Shown one piece after another: positions 48,937 through 60,659 of a DNA stretch of 64,000 bases. Source of the stretch: Cryptomeria japonica (Eukaryota; Streptophyta; Pinopsida; Cupressales; Cupressaceae). The position numbers were made by a program, and so were the translations under genes. The notes beneath the pieces are model-generated. The model was not told the DNA's origin, ran no database searches, and was given only the letters and a program-made list of their open reading frames with translations. The stretch's first letter is position 1, and every line of letters begins with the position of its first letter. The DNA is taken from the NCBI RefSeq assembly GCF_030272615.1, contig NC_081415.1:507983373-508047372 (forward strand). The letters run 5' to 3'.

Positions 48937-50547
48937 CTACACTAAATCACAAGAAGGCAAACCTGTCGCACTCTCCGCATTATCAGGTGCAATAGGTGAT
49001 GTGATATCAATAGGAGGAGATGAAAAACAAGGCTCAAGAATGGGGTCACATGTGAGAATCCCCAAGTTCAAGTACCCAAAGCTCTCCTCAAAATCTGAAT
49101 CATCACAAGAAGTGTGATCATCATGTGAAGAATCATCATATGTGAAATCATCCTCATCAACAAAATCTAAAAAGGAGTATAACTGAGATGCATGATCAAC
49201 CACCCCAGTCGCAATGATAGCTCTAGTCTCCAAGTCTCTAATGAAAACTGACTCAGGCGTGAACTCCATAATTCTCTTAGTTGCGCCATGTGTGATTTGA
49301 TAGATGGAAAGGATATTGTTTGTCAAATGGGGTACACACAACACATCATTGAAGGAGTTATCCCCAATGGAAATAGATCCTTTCCCAATCACATCCATGT
49401 ATGTATGATTGCCCATCAAAATCTGCGGCATGGTGCAAGGCTGAAATGAAGAGAACATAGACTGTGAAGATGTCATATGATGAGAAGCTCCTGAATCTAG
49501 AAGCCATCTCCCTAAATCATGACTTGTAGTAGCACAAAGAGCTTTTCCTTTTCTTATCCCAAAATAGTGAGTCTTCCCACTTGTAGAAGCCATGAATGCT
49601 TGCCCTTTCCCTTTTGAATGTGAAGAAGTGGAAGTTGATGAATCATCCTTCTTGTAGACATTAGGAAAATCAATGTTATGCTTTTTGAGGATGTGTGTGA
49701 GATCGTCAATATTCTTAGAATGGCAAGGATGCTCCTCATGAACAAACTTTTTACAATAGGCACAAGTAGGTCTCTCCCTCTTTGGTGAATTGTCCATCTT
49801 GGAAGAGGATGAATCTCCTTGTTGTGGAGAAAATGGTGCTTTGTCCTTAAGCTTTGATTGTCATTTCTTCTTGTTGGAGTTGTTCTTTCCTTGATTTTCT
49901 TTGTTCCTTTGATTTGCCACTAATGCTTGAGACGTAGAAGTCTTAATAATGCTCATTCTTATTAACTTAGTTTGTTCCATCATCAATGTTTTAGCGAAAG
50001 CATCAAATGTAGGCATTGTGTAGCTTGAACACATTGTCATCCTATGGGTTTGGAAACTAGAAACAAATTTTGCATATTCTTGTGGAAGTTTGCCCATCAA
50101 ATTGAAGATCAATTGAGTATTATTCTTATCAATGCCACAATCCTGGAGTTGTGCCCTCAACTCTTTTTCCTCAGTGACATAATCTTGTATAGTATCAAAG
50201 TTCTTGGGATCTAACATGGTGAGATCACTATCAATCTGATATCCCCTAATCTCATCAAATTGACCATACAAGTCTTGAAACTTTTTCCAAGCATCCTTGA
50301 TTAGAGTACATTTCTCAATATGAAAAATAAGATCCTTTGATACATATTTTCTTAAGGTACCAATTGCCATGATATTTTTAGTGATCCAATCCAAGTGACC
50401 AACAGGATCAGCATTAGGATCAGTGGGAGCAACAATAGTTCCATCAATATAATGAGTTAGTCCCTTTTCCATAAGTTTACTCCATGCATCAATTTTCCAA
50501 GTAGCATAATTATGAGGAGTTAAGAGAGGAAACTTAGGAGAACCCAT
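48937..50547 (-). pseudogene. gag: gag-protease frame of element D
   Basis: One frame of about 536 codons broken by a single TGA at 49861-49863 (probably from CGA). Start taken at MGSPKFPLL (50547) because copia gag proteins begin just before the NYATWK motif. In order: gag core (HNYATWKIDAWSKLME, LIKDAWKKFQDLYG, FNLMGKLPQEYAKFVSS), a basic Asn/Lys stretch, the zinc knuckle CAYCKKFVHEEHPC (CX2CX4HX4C, near 49740), and the protease active site WLLDSGASHHMTS (near 49500), then PQILMGNHTYMDVIGKG. The protease catalytic Asp is present. After the protease an acidic tail ends at 48937; integrase and RT never follow. It could have supplied particle and protease functions while depending on another element for pol. 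Confidence 0.82.
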
Positions 50548-51340
50548 AGCAGCAAAAAAAAAGGAACACGAGCACAAAAGCACAAGAGATACCCCCCCAA
50601 AAAAAAAACATGATTTGACACTTTATACTTAGTACGTGTACAATGGGCCACTTGCAAAACAAGGCAAGGTGGACTTCTAATTTCAATTTTACAACTTCTC
50701 AAAATGAAATATAAGAGACTTCAACAAATACTGCTAGTGATCTAAATTGAGATCCAAGCAAAATACAAGTACCAAATAGGCCAAAAAATGACCAAATACT
50801 AAAAATACAATTTATACTCAAAACCACTGCAAACAAATAGCAAATTATGAAAGTAGACAAAAAATTATGCACTTTCAAAAAAAACGGTACCTGAAAAGAA
50901 GTCCATATGAGCCCAAACGAAGCCTCCAAAGTTGTAAAAATCGGGATTTCACGATTTCAAAAAAACATGTATCTGAAAATCAAAAAACTCCTAGACCACT
51001 ATATAGATCACGACATTCTACCCCAAAACAAAAAAAAATTCCTCGAAAAAAGGAGTCTGGATGAGTGAGATATCACTATTTGAAAATTGCTTGCAAAATT
51101 ATAATTTTTGGAAAATTTTCGTCGCAGCTTCAAACTTCAAATGCCTCTAGATTTGGCCTCCAAAGTCCGATTTGGATGAAACAAAAGGAAAAACTAACTT
51201 TCTTGGACCTCCTCAATCCAATGGTAACCTCATATCTGATCCATCAAGCTTCAATAATAACCTGCAATAGAAAGCTTCAAAATACACAACCTCAAATAGC
51301 ATCAAATTTCTCTCAATTGGCAAACCAATGACACTCTAAT

Positions 51341-51353
51341 GGCTCTGATACCA
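51341..51353 (-). other. Second PBS-like sequence of element D
   Basis: TGGTATCAGAGCC on the minus strand, 130 bases inside the element. Together with the bases before it (CTCAACA) it repeats the LTR/PBS border at 51484-51502. Confidence 0.7.
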
Positions 51354-51363
51354 TGTTGAGACA

Positions 51364-51435
51364 TGGACCAGCTAGGACTCGAACCTAGGACCTTCCATAT
51401 GCTGTTGGAGTGCTCTACCACTGAGCTACTAGCCC
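51364..51435 (-). other. tRNA-like sequence (72 nt) between two PBS copies
   Basis: On the minus strand the 72 bases divide as 7+2+4+7+4+1+5+7+5+5+5+7+5+7+1. Acceptor GGGCTAG pairs with CTGGTCC (two G-U pairs). The D arm GCTC/GAGC and the T arm CTAGG/CCTAG pair fully, with T loop TTCGAGT. Pol III A box (TAGCTCAGTGG) and B box (GGTTCGAGTCC) are intact. The anticodon arm is poor (4 bp with an 8-base loop; AGC, GCA or CAT could face out), so it is more likely a tRNA-derived sequence than a working gene. Confidence 0.7.
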
Positions 51436-51483
51436 CCCCTTAAGCCGCACCTCTCGTGTGCTTGGGGCTCCTAGCCTGGACCT

Positions 51484-51496
51484 GGCTCTAATACCA
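51484..51496 (-). other. Primer binding site of element D
   Basis: TGGTATTAGAGCC directly next to the LTR end CA; initiator-Met type with one change from TGGTATCAGAGC. Confidence 0.78.
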
Positions 51497-51986
51497 TGTG
51501 AGATTTTGCCAAGATCTAGAGGCAATGAAAAACACAAATAAGAGAGACAAAATATTGATAAGAATAAATTGTATTCTATCAAGATGAAAAATACTAATCA
51601 ACTGGATCGTCAATCGTTACACACAATGAATTCAACCTTCATATATAGGCAAGGCTATATGGATATGTGAGCATAGAAACATGACATGTGGCTCAATAAA
51701 AAACAAGGGTAGGTAGGAAATAGGTGTGGTAGGTAGGAGAAACAATAAAATATTTCACATGAGGTGGATCACCCACCGAAGGTGGAATTATCACTCCACA
51801 ATAAGTGAATATGATAGAGTAATAACAGGATCACACCATAAAAGGTGGAAATTCTCCTACACACACTATCCCAATGTGGCACAAACACCCAAGTGTCTCA
51901 TACCCAAACTACTATGAAATGCATTTTCTAAGTAAACTTAAGTAAGGTGTAATAATATCCAAGATGAATAAATATTTACACCAACA
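51497..51986 (-). mobile_element. 5' LTR of element D
   Basis: 490 bp, ends TGTGAG and CCAACA on the plus strand; matches 47552-48044. Confidence 0.85.
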
Positions 51987-52905
51987 AAGCTAAAACATAA
52001 CCTCAAAATATAGACCATTCACCTCTCATGATAGTAAAATACTCTCTTTGGATGGAAGCCTCACCAAAATAAAATAGATTTAACTTTTTTATATTGTTAA
52101 TTTAAATTGAAAGATCCTTGTGATGTGCACATTGAAAATTCTATCTAATATTTGATGTAGATAAGAAGTAGACACAAAATTAAACCATGTGTGAAATCAT
52201 ATTGACGGTATTGACAAAAATCCTAGCATCTGAATATAGATAAAATTAAACCATGATAAAGTAGACACAAAATATGAAGTATGAACAATGAGCGAAGATA
52301 TAACCTCAGAATGTAAACCATTCATTTGTCATTACATTACAATACTATCTCTTTGGATGGAAATCCAACCAAAATAAGATAGATTTAACGCTTTTTTATC
52401 TTGTTAATCTAAATTGAATGATCCTTGTGATGTGCACATTGAAAATTTTGTTTAACAATTTATTCATCTATTTGTATGCAGTGGTTGAATTTTGTGTAAA
52501 CACTATGTATATGGTGTGAAGTTATAGAATGTATTTGCAACAATGTTACAACAAAAAACTGCTTTTATTTGACTCAAATGCACCACTTCTCGACTCCTTG
52601 CAATTTGCAACTAGTTATGTTTTCTATGCATGTCCCGACGAGCTTCGGTTTGTAATTGTGCCCCAAAAATATCACACAACTAAGCTATTGATAAAACACC
52701 ATTTCCCAAGTTTCGAGGTTTCGCAAGTTGGCAAGAGATTGATCAAGGTTTAGATGCAATTTAAATGTGATTTTTTATGTGATTTGAATGCAAAAAAATG
52801 TCAAAAATTGCACTCAACAATTTTTTTAAAAGAGGGGATTTTTTGGAGGAAATATCATCTGTAAGAAAGATTAGCAAAAAATCGGGTATAATCGGGGTTT
52901 TTTGG

Positions 52906-53212
52906 AGATTTTTGTTTCTCTGTGATAAACAAGATGGAAACTTATCACCCCACCCAAAGTGGAAAAGTGATAAGTGTGATAACACCACTAAAGGTGGAAG
53001 ATCCACTTAAGATGGATATGTGATAGCATGATAAAACCATTAAAGGTAGAGACACCACATAAAGTGGAATGTGATAACATGATAACACCACCTAAAGTGG
53101 GAATGTTCCTAAAAGCTCTTATGTGGTCCCTAAATAAGCTTAAGTAACGTGTAATTAGGACCTAGGTGAAAAATAACCAAAGTGCAACACCTTAATTATA
53201 CCAACAAAGATA
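52906..53212 (-). repeat. Diverged LTR fragment related to element D
   Basis: It ends ...ACCTTAATTATACCAACA on the plus strand, like the D LTR (...TATTTACACCAACA), and has at least four CCACnnnnnGTGG palindromes (from 52950). No internal region adjoins it. Confidence 0.5.
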
Positions 53213-54945
53213 TATGTAATTGGTAGTTTTTATTTAAATTAGAGTTACTTTTGTACAATCATTTGACTAAGGACATAAATTCTTGGGTACTTTTGTAATA
53301 AATAATTGTGTAGAGTGTCATTCCTCGTGTCATGTTTAAGAAATTCTTAAGATGTAATAAATTCTAAAAAGGCTCTAATCTTGTAAAACATCAAAAGGAT
53401 TTATTATTTTAGAATATATTATATGGAAAAGATATAGAACAATTACAAATTGCTTGAGTTCCAAAATGCAAACAAGGGCACTCCAGTGTTTCTTTTCACA
53501 CTAGTCCTCTAGAGTCTAGGTAATTCCGTGACACCACTGCTCTACTTAATGCAGCAGATATCTAAACAGAAATTCACATCTATGTGAACAAATGAACAAT
53601 ACTAAGACAAGCCCAAGAAACACACAAACGCCTTAAGATGCGGACAGATACATTGACAAATAAATCTCCATTTAACTATACCTCATGGCTCTGATGCCTT
53701 CTGATATTCAATTGCCAGTGACACTGAAATTGCTTATTGTCAATACTCTGAGAGAACACTCAGGTTAACTCCTGTTCAATTGAGTGGGTGGTCAGTCTCC
53801 GATGGTTATGTGTCATATTATGTTATTCTCATGAGCCCTGATGAGTCATGACCACATAATGGCATAAAAGAACATCATGGTCACCATATATTAAGAGATC
53901 AATCAACCGGGAAAGGCAGTGCCTGTCAGGAAAGCCCTACTTAAGAAAGTGACGAAGACGTATTTAGCAAATAGTAATATATTCCAAAGGTGAATTTTCT
54001 GTTTGAATATCACTATCTGCTTGTTAATTGGCCTATGATCCACTGGTGAAATTCATTTGGTCTTTATATATTCCTCCAGGATTCGATTCCTAGTATCTGT
54101 TGAACCTCATGCCATGGTCTGATGATAAGTCGGGACTGATTTTCCTGATGATGACCTGTGGTCATACCCTACGGGTTTGCTCTACCCTGCCTACAAATCT
54201 TGTTGATTAAATGAACCATCATTGGAGAAGGCCGGATGCAAGTTATTTGTGAATGTTGATGGAAATGACACAACATATCTTTGTAGCATTTCCCTACTTA
54301 CCAAACTAAAAAAAACTGTCATTCTAACTTATAAATTCTGAATTCTTCCATTTATGGTTATAAAGTGGTGATTTTCAGAACTGCCTCCAAAAATTAATTG
54401 CTGATTTAATTTTCTTGTGGGAATGCGTTAGAATTTTATTTAAACTTGATTGCTCGACAAAAGTTCTCATATAATATTTTCATAAATGAGGGCTACAGCC
54501 AGGCCTTGCGATTGGCACATGAGCTGTACTAATGTAATTAGTAAGTTATAAACTCCATGGAAAACAGTTGGCCTCATTGTTTAGCAGCTTACTCTTCTAA
54601 AAACTGTATTCCAATTACAGGAGAACAAACCACAAAGGAAGCAAATCAAAAGTAAATTTATTGATGGATATGGGTATTTTCAATATGAAAATCGCATGAC
54701 CGTGTGCATCAAACTCAATCCAATGCTGCCACTGAGATGAACTAAATTGGTAAATCAATGGGCTTTCACAGCGAAACCCTGGGTCTAAATCCGCAGAAGG
54801 CATGTACACAAGTAAAATTTGAGTAATATAACACATTCAATTTCGAGTGGTGTGTAAAATTTTCATTACTAGTATAAAATATTTAATAACAATGTTATAT
54901 AATTTACCTGTTAATGGGCTTAAAAGGGCTTATCTTTTGAAGGAA
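53213..54945. other. Unassigned DNA
   Basis: No domain, LTR or RNA recognised; A+T-rich with short frames only. Confidence 0.4.
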
Positions 54946-55401
54946 TAAATCAAAAATTTATCCTGGAAGCCACCAAATCAAGATTGGATTAATGTGAATT
55001 TTGATGGTGTCACGAAAGGGAATTTGGGCCCATCAGATGTTGGATGTGTGGCGAGGAATTATCAAAGTCAAATTATTGTTAGGTGCAGCCAGCAATTAGG
55101 ATGGGGTACTAATAATGAAGCAGAGATAAATGTTGTGTTCCTGGTAGTTCAAATGGCGAGAAAGTTGGCTGTGGTGAATCTTCACCTTGAGGGAGACTCA
55201 CAAATTATAGTGCACGCTATATTAAAAGGAAGAATTGATAATTGGAAAATTGATAAAGCTATTCAAAGTATCAAACGGCTACTTTCTACCTTCCAGAGAT
55301 TCAAATTGTCACATGTGCTAAGGAAAGGAAATTGGGAAGGTGACTTGCAAGCCAACATGGCTATCGACCTACAAATAGGTGAAATATGTTGGAGTAAATA
55401 A
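54946..55401 (+). pseudogene. RNase H domain of LINE/RVT_3 type, C-terminus cut
   Basis: Frame WKPPNQDWINVNFDGVTKG, then GCVARNY, GWGTNNEAEINVVFL, LHLEGDSQIIVHAI, DNWKIDKAI and LSHVLRKGNWEGDLQANMA. Asp (FDG), Glu (NEAE) and Asp (GDS) are present in the order of RNase H. This form occurs at the end of plant LINE polyproteins and in related host pseudogenes. There is no ATG and no RT upstream; a TAA lies just before WKPP. The C-terminal end is replaced by a copia LTR starting at 55387. Confidence 0.72.
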
Positions 55402-55862
55402 TTCATACATTAATTATTCACTTAATTGCATTAATTCACTAAATAATGTATGCCTTAATTAGTAATTAATTAATGGTATTTATTATTTAGTTAATTAATT
55501 AATTAATAATCTCCATGCATAATGCAAACTAGGAAAAGCAAACTATGTTTAGATTTTGAGAGTTTCGTGCATTTAATTAGTCTATTATGATATTTGTGCA
55601 TACATGACTAATTCATGTAATCCGTTTTAACTCTTTGTCTATCTTGTAAACTCCACCATTTAGGGTTTCTATCTTTAGAGATAGATTTCCTTATAAGGAT
55701 GTCATATCCTTCATTGTAACTCAAACAATTTCAAAACAATTCAATCAATTTCATTGTTATTGTCTTCAATTATTTTGTTGTTCAATTCTCTCTTTATGTG
55801 TGACAAACATTCTTGCAAAAGATATTTGTACTTGTGGGATTCGCATTTCACGAATTCTAATA
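55387..55862 (+). mobile_element. Ty1/copia LTR with adjacent PBS
   Basis: It starts TGTTGGAGTAAATAATTC and ends ATTCTAATA (from CTAACA). PBS TGGTATCAGAG follows at 55863. It inserted into the RNase H frame at 54946-55401. Its internal region continues as a non-coding leader to about 56566. Confidence 0.65.
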
Positions 55863-57330
55863 TGGTATCAGAGTTCTAGATCTGAAGATTCATGTTCATT
55901 TTTTTCGGATATTATTTGCATACACAACAAATTGTTCATCTGGGGTTAATTTGGAGCACACCATTTTCCATAAGGCTCGAGAAAGCCAGGATCGCCTTTT
56001 GTTTCACTGAAATCGGATACACGGAGTCCATTTTGCAAGGGTTCGAAGTTCAAGGGTTTTCTCTGTTCCAGAGGGTACCTGGAAATTTGGAGTGTTTTGG
56101 GCCCAAACAAACATCGCCATTAGTTTCAAAAGGCCTTTTAGATGAATTTTGATATATAATTTTTCCTATTTTTGGTGCAGGGACCTCTGAGGCAAAAAAA
56201 ATTGGGGTTTCTCGGTCGTATAGGTTGTATCGTACGGAAGTTATTTAATTTTCATCAAAAAAAAAAAATTAAGGCAATTTAACGACATGTCGAGGCCGAT
56301 CTGCTACAACAACCACCAGTGGTCACCACAGCAGTCACCGTGACCGACGATTACCTTAACGACCACAACGCTAGCCGTTGGCGGCTTCCACTAATTGCCA
56401 CCGGAGCTCCACCCTCCTACCGCTTCAACACAACTCCGCTCTGCTCCATCAGGGAGCCACCGCCCTGCCACCAAGGAGGCCATTTTTTTTTCCAAGTCCT
56501 TTTTTGATAGGACGATGGTTTTTTCGCTCTAACTTGAGCATACATAGGCGAAATTTGGCAAACCATATAAGTTAGATTTCTTTATAAGGATGTCATATCC
56601 TCCATTGTAATTTAAGCAATTTCAAAGCAATTCAATCAATTTCATTGTTATTATCTTCAATTATTTTGATGTTCAATTCTCTCTTTATGTGTGATAGGTA
56701 TTCTTGTAGAAGATAATTGGGCTTGTGGGATTCACATTTCACGAATTCTAACATGGTATCAAAGCTCTAGATTTGAAAATTCTTGTTCACTTTTTTCGGA
56801 GATTATTTGCATACACAAAAAATTGCTTATCTTGGGTTAATTTGGAGCACACCATTAGTTCTAGAAGGCTCGAGAAAGTCAGGATCGCCTTTTATTTCGC
56901 TGAAATTGGATACACGGAGTCCATTTTACAAGGGTTCAAAGTTTGAGGGTTTTCTCTATTCCAAAGGGTACCTGAAAATTTGGAGCGTTTTGGGCCCAAA
57001 TGGACCTCGCCATTGATTTCAAAAGGCCTTTCAGATAAAGTTTGATATATAATTTTGCCTATTTTAGGTGCAGGGACCTATGAGGCAAAAAATTTTGGGG
57101 TTTCTCGGTCATACATGTTGTACCGTACGGAAATGATTTAATTTTCGTCAAAAAAAAATAAAAATCGGCAGTTTAACAGCATGCCAGGGCCAAGATGCTA
57201 CGACAACTGCTAGTGGTCACCGCAGTGGTCACTATGACCGGCAGTTACTGCAGCGATCATTGTGACCAACTGTTACCGCAACAACTACAATGCTAGCCAC
57301 TGGCAGTTTTTGCTAACCGTCGCCGCTTGT
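55863..57330 (+). repeat. Copia leader present twice in direct order
   Basis: The LTR end, PBS and about 400 bases of leader at 55672-56280 recur at 56567-57170 (for example GGATGTCATATCCT, TTCACGAATTCTAA, GGTATCA, GGTTTCTCGGTC). The second copy has its own PBS at 56754 (TGGTATCAAAGC). Both leaders lead into CGAC/CCGGT-rich sequence (ACCACCAGTGGTCACC versus ACTGCTAGTGGTCACC). No gag follows either. This is a tandem duplication, or two truncated insertions. Confidence 0.6.
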
Positions 57331-59222
57331 GGTGCAGGAGCACCTAGCACAAGATGGCCACTACGAGGCCAAATTGATGAAAAGTTGAAGTTTTTGAGTT
57401 TTTGTGGTGAATAAGGTCCTAGAAGACCATATTTGATGTAATAGGGGTCATTATGGCCATTAGGTTGTGTGTTGAGTCTTTGAGGAGTCATGTTGACAAA
57501 TATTGTCAAAATTGTCATTATGTGGAAAATATGTATCAATGGGTCCAATATGGTGATAAAGGATGTTTAAAGGTCTTATAGACCTATTTGAACCTATTTC
57601 TATCATTTTTTAGTCATATTGGTCTTAGGTTGAGTTTATGACCTATTTTAGGCAAAATTGTCAATATTGTAAAAAATTGTCAAAGCAACTTTTTGCATTG
57701 TGTGAGTAATTAGGTGTTAGTTGGTAATGCAAGTTCAAATGTTGGTTATAACCATTGGAGAGGGCTCAAAGAACATTTAAATAATCTTTTCCTCAATCAA
57801 TGTGAAGTGTAATATGCTTTTGAAAAGAAAATCAATAAAAATCTTGAAGTTCCCTGCACATTTCTTGTAATTCTCAGACGTAACAATCTGTACTTTGGTG
57901 TTTTTCTCTATGATATCTCATTCATTTGCTTTTAAAACTCATTGGGAATGAAGAGGAATTTAAACTACTTTAATTTGATCTTTGTTTCATTCATTTTTAT
58001 TACGTTTTGACCAAGATATCAAAGTTTTGGTGTAAACTATCAAAACCCTCCCTAGGGTTGATAGTGAGCATGTAATAATGTAAATCTCCATTTATAGTCA
58101 TTGGAACCCCACAAAATGGGTGGGAACTTTTATAATATCATACTCTTCCATATTTTTATTTTTGCAGGGTCTCATGAGCATTTTGGCATGTGCTAATGTA
58201 TTGGAAAGCATTGCTTTTTGTGTCTCAGTTTGAGAACACAGTGGTTTCATGAAGTTTTGGGTGGTGAAGGTGCATCATTGGTCTGTGGGAGATCTTTTGA
58301 AGGGAGAGAGAGATGTAATTTTGATACTATTAATAAAAGTACCATTAATCGATCAAAAAAAAAAATATTTAAATTGATTTATATTTTAAGTTTGTTTAAA
58401 TAATTCAAATTTATATTGTAAGTTATTTTCAATAATCAAATTTTATTTATATTATTAAAACTGATATTTCTATGTTGCTTTGTAAACAAATTTTGATAAA
58501 TTAAAAAAAAAAAAAAGAATTTATTTACATTATTAAAATTATATTTTAAGTTGTTTTATAAATTTAAATCTAAACATTAAGAGATCCATTACCTTGAATA
58601 AATTTATCTTAGGATGTTGATATCATAGTTAAATTCCCTTATAAAATAAATTAGCTTGATTTAAGAATACAAAAAGAAAGGAAAATGATAATTGCATCAA
58701 TGATGCACTTTGGAAAGATTTGCACAAGTTAAAACAAATGAACTTATTCCAAAGTATTGGTTCTTTTTCGTCATGTATCACTAGTTAGTCTCAAATAAAT
58801 TCTAATAGTAAATAGATTTCCTTCGAGACATTCAATACTTTTTAAACACTTAAGTTCTTTATTATTATTATTCATCAAAAATACCATTTAGTATCCTTCA
58901 TTTAGTACAAGTATTAAGGATTAAGAGAATTAACCTTCCAAGTAAATGTATTTAGATTCATAGTTTTCTTTAAAATAATTTATGTTTTCCAAATGATGTG
59001 AATTAATGTTTAGATGAAATTTCCTTCAATTCAAGAAGTTGAATATTTGTTTGTTTATTATGCAAAGTTACCTTTCAAGAAGTTAGATTTAAAAGTCTTT
59101 CCTTTTCAAGAAATAATATTTTCTAAGTAGTTGATTTGTTTATTTTCATTCTTAACAAATGTTCCTTTCAATTACGTAAAAAATTATATCTTAGTTTTGA
59201 TTTCAAGCAATAATTCCTTGCG
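57331..59222. other. Unassigned DNA with one possible retro-type A-tail
   Basis: No coding domain recognised. TTAATAAAAGTACC..ATCGATC followed by eleven A (58356-58366) resembles the 3' end of a LINE or a retrocopy, but no upstream frame supports it. The rest is very A+T-rich. Confidence 0.35.
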
Positions 59223-60503
59223 TGTAATGGTTTCATTTTCAAATTTGTTTTAGTATAATGTTTTACTTAAGCTTTCATGAATTTATAGTAGAATTCATAA
59301 TTAGACAACTAAATAAGAGGAGATGAAACCAAAATACTAGTAGTGTTCGATATCTATGGTGTCTCCGAGTCACGCTTACAGGTAATGTCATTATGTTGAA
59401 CTACTGTACTTAACGTCTAATAAAGTTACAACAACGATGTATGTGACATTGTCCCTATAAATCACTAGGGAGAAATAAGGGTCATTTGGAAGTTAAAATC
59501 CAAGGGGTGGTTAATACCCCTTGGATCGATAATGTAAAAAGATAAATTTAAAATGAACTAACATTCCTCGGTTAAACCTTAGAAAACTCCATCAGGGTTT
59601 GGGTGTGTGTGACGATTTTGGAAATTATCTATCTTGATGAAAACTCCACGGATGATAATGGGTCAAGGGTAACATAAATCATAGGAAATAGGACTTAGTT
59701 GTTTTAGGCCATAAGAAAAGGGTCACCTTGAGCCCTTTTGCTATAGAACTACCATCATGGATAGCAATTGTAGAGAAACAGTCTGGGACATTGACCCTAG
59801 AAAGGGTTGTGTACCCACCAAACAATTTATATCAAACATAGATAGAAACCAAAACTACATACTTCACACCTTGATCCCGTGTTGAAATGGGTATGTACGC
59901 AGTCTAGGGATGGAGTTGTCCATAGTACTCAAGTGTTTGAGGATGGGGATTAGGATTTGGTTAAGGATGAGTTGTTATATTTTGGAAGCAGTATAGTCAT
60001 TTAATCAAAAGGGGTCTAGATAATACAAATGAAAGATTTAGTTAACTCAATGCATACTTGGAAGGAATCCCATATGGATTTGCTTGTCTTCTGAAGGCTT
60101 TAGGTTGAATTCAGAGGTATGATTCAAGCTTATTTAGTTATATCATATACTCTTAAGGATGGCGACCTCGGTGCACTCCTAGTAGGGGAGTGTAGTCTTT
60201 AGAGAGTAACTCAAGACTCATATAGTCTCGATGAGTCTAAGTATATGGCCAGAGCATTCCCTTTTATTACAAATAGATGCCTACCTCGCTTGGGTAGATG
60301 CATATCCCAAATTGGATAGATGAACTCTTGTTCTGTATGGACAGATGCCTAACACGTATGGCTAGATGCCCATCTCGATTGGATGGATTCCTATCTCGTT
60401 TGGATAGAAGTACCTAAGTATACTATTGAACCAAAGCTAAGTAAATATATAAATAAATAAATAAATAGTGAGATCTTTGGGTTAAGATAAGTGGGACATT
60501 ACA
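59223..60503 (+). mobile_element. Probable 5' LTR of element G
   Basis: The right end is set by the PBS (GGGACATTACA then TG). The left end is inferred from TGTAATG at 59223, the exact inverse of CATTACA; no second LTR is available to confirm it. It contains a 21-bp tandem array (60268-60413) and TATAA near 59456. Confidence 0.5.
60268..60413. repeat. Degenerate 21-bp tandem repeat, about six units
   Basis: Units follow TAGATGCCTACCTCGCTTGGG with variation (21-25 bases each). Confidence 0.65.
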
Positions 60504-60505
60504 TG

Positions 60506-60517
60506 TGGTATTAGAGC
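60506..60517 (+). other. Primer binding site of element G
   Basis: TGGTATTAGAGC two bases after the LTR end; initiator-Met type. Confidence 0.72.
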
Positions 60518-60659
60518 GAAGGTTCAAGTCTAGGCCTTGAGCTCACTTTAACTTATACAATCTAATATAGTATTTGAAGGTAGTTGAAAGTAGTAGGAAT
60601 AAATTGTTATATCTTAAACCAAGAACAAACTAATAAATTTAAATTTCAAGAAAACCTAG

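Larger units (their letters stand above)
47552..51986 (-). mobile_element. Non-autonomous copia element D (gag and protease only)
   Basis: LTRs at 47552-48044 (493 bp) and 51497-51986 (490 bp). The PBS on the minus strand is at 51484-51496, directly next to the right LTR, and the polypurine tract (plus strand CCCCCCCTTA) is at 48045. GAGCT before and AAGCT after form a duplication with one change, and unit 1 shows the empty site. The only long frame is gag-protease (50547-48937). No RT or integrase is present. The two LTRs differ at roughly 30 positions by eye, so the insertion is not very recent. Confidence 0.85.
47180..52908. repeat. Tandem duplication, unit 2 (split by element D)
   Basis: The unit is 47180-47551 plus 51987-52908, about 1,290 bases without element D. 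It keeps the empty site of element C (GCAGTGGTTGAAT, 52479-52490), and unit 1 keeps the empty site of element D (CAATGAGATAAAAC, about 38068-38081). The duplication is thus older than both insertions. Confidence 0.75.

Noticed and set aside
51364-51435. Working tRNA gene
   Set aside because: Acceptor, D and T arms pair, but the anticodon arm has only 4 bp and an 8-base loop, and the sequence lies inside a retrotransposon leader.
58218-58366. LINE with A-tail
   Set aside because: Only the A-run and an AATAAAA-type context are visible; no reverse transcriptase or endonuclease sequence precedes it, so it is only mentioned within the unassigned stretch.
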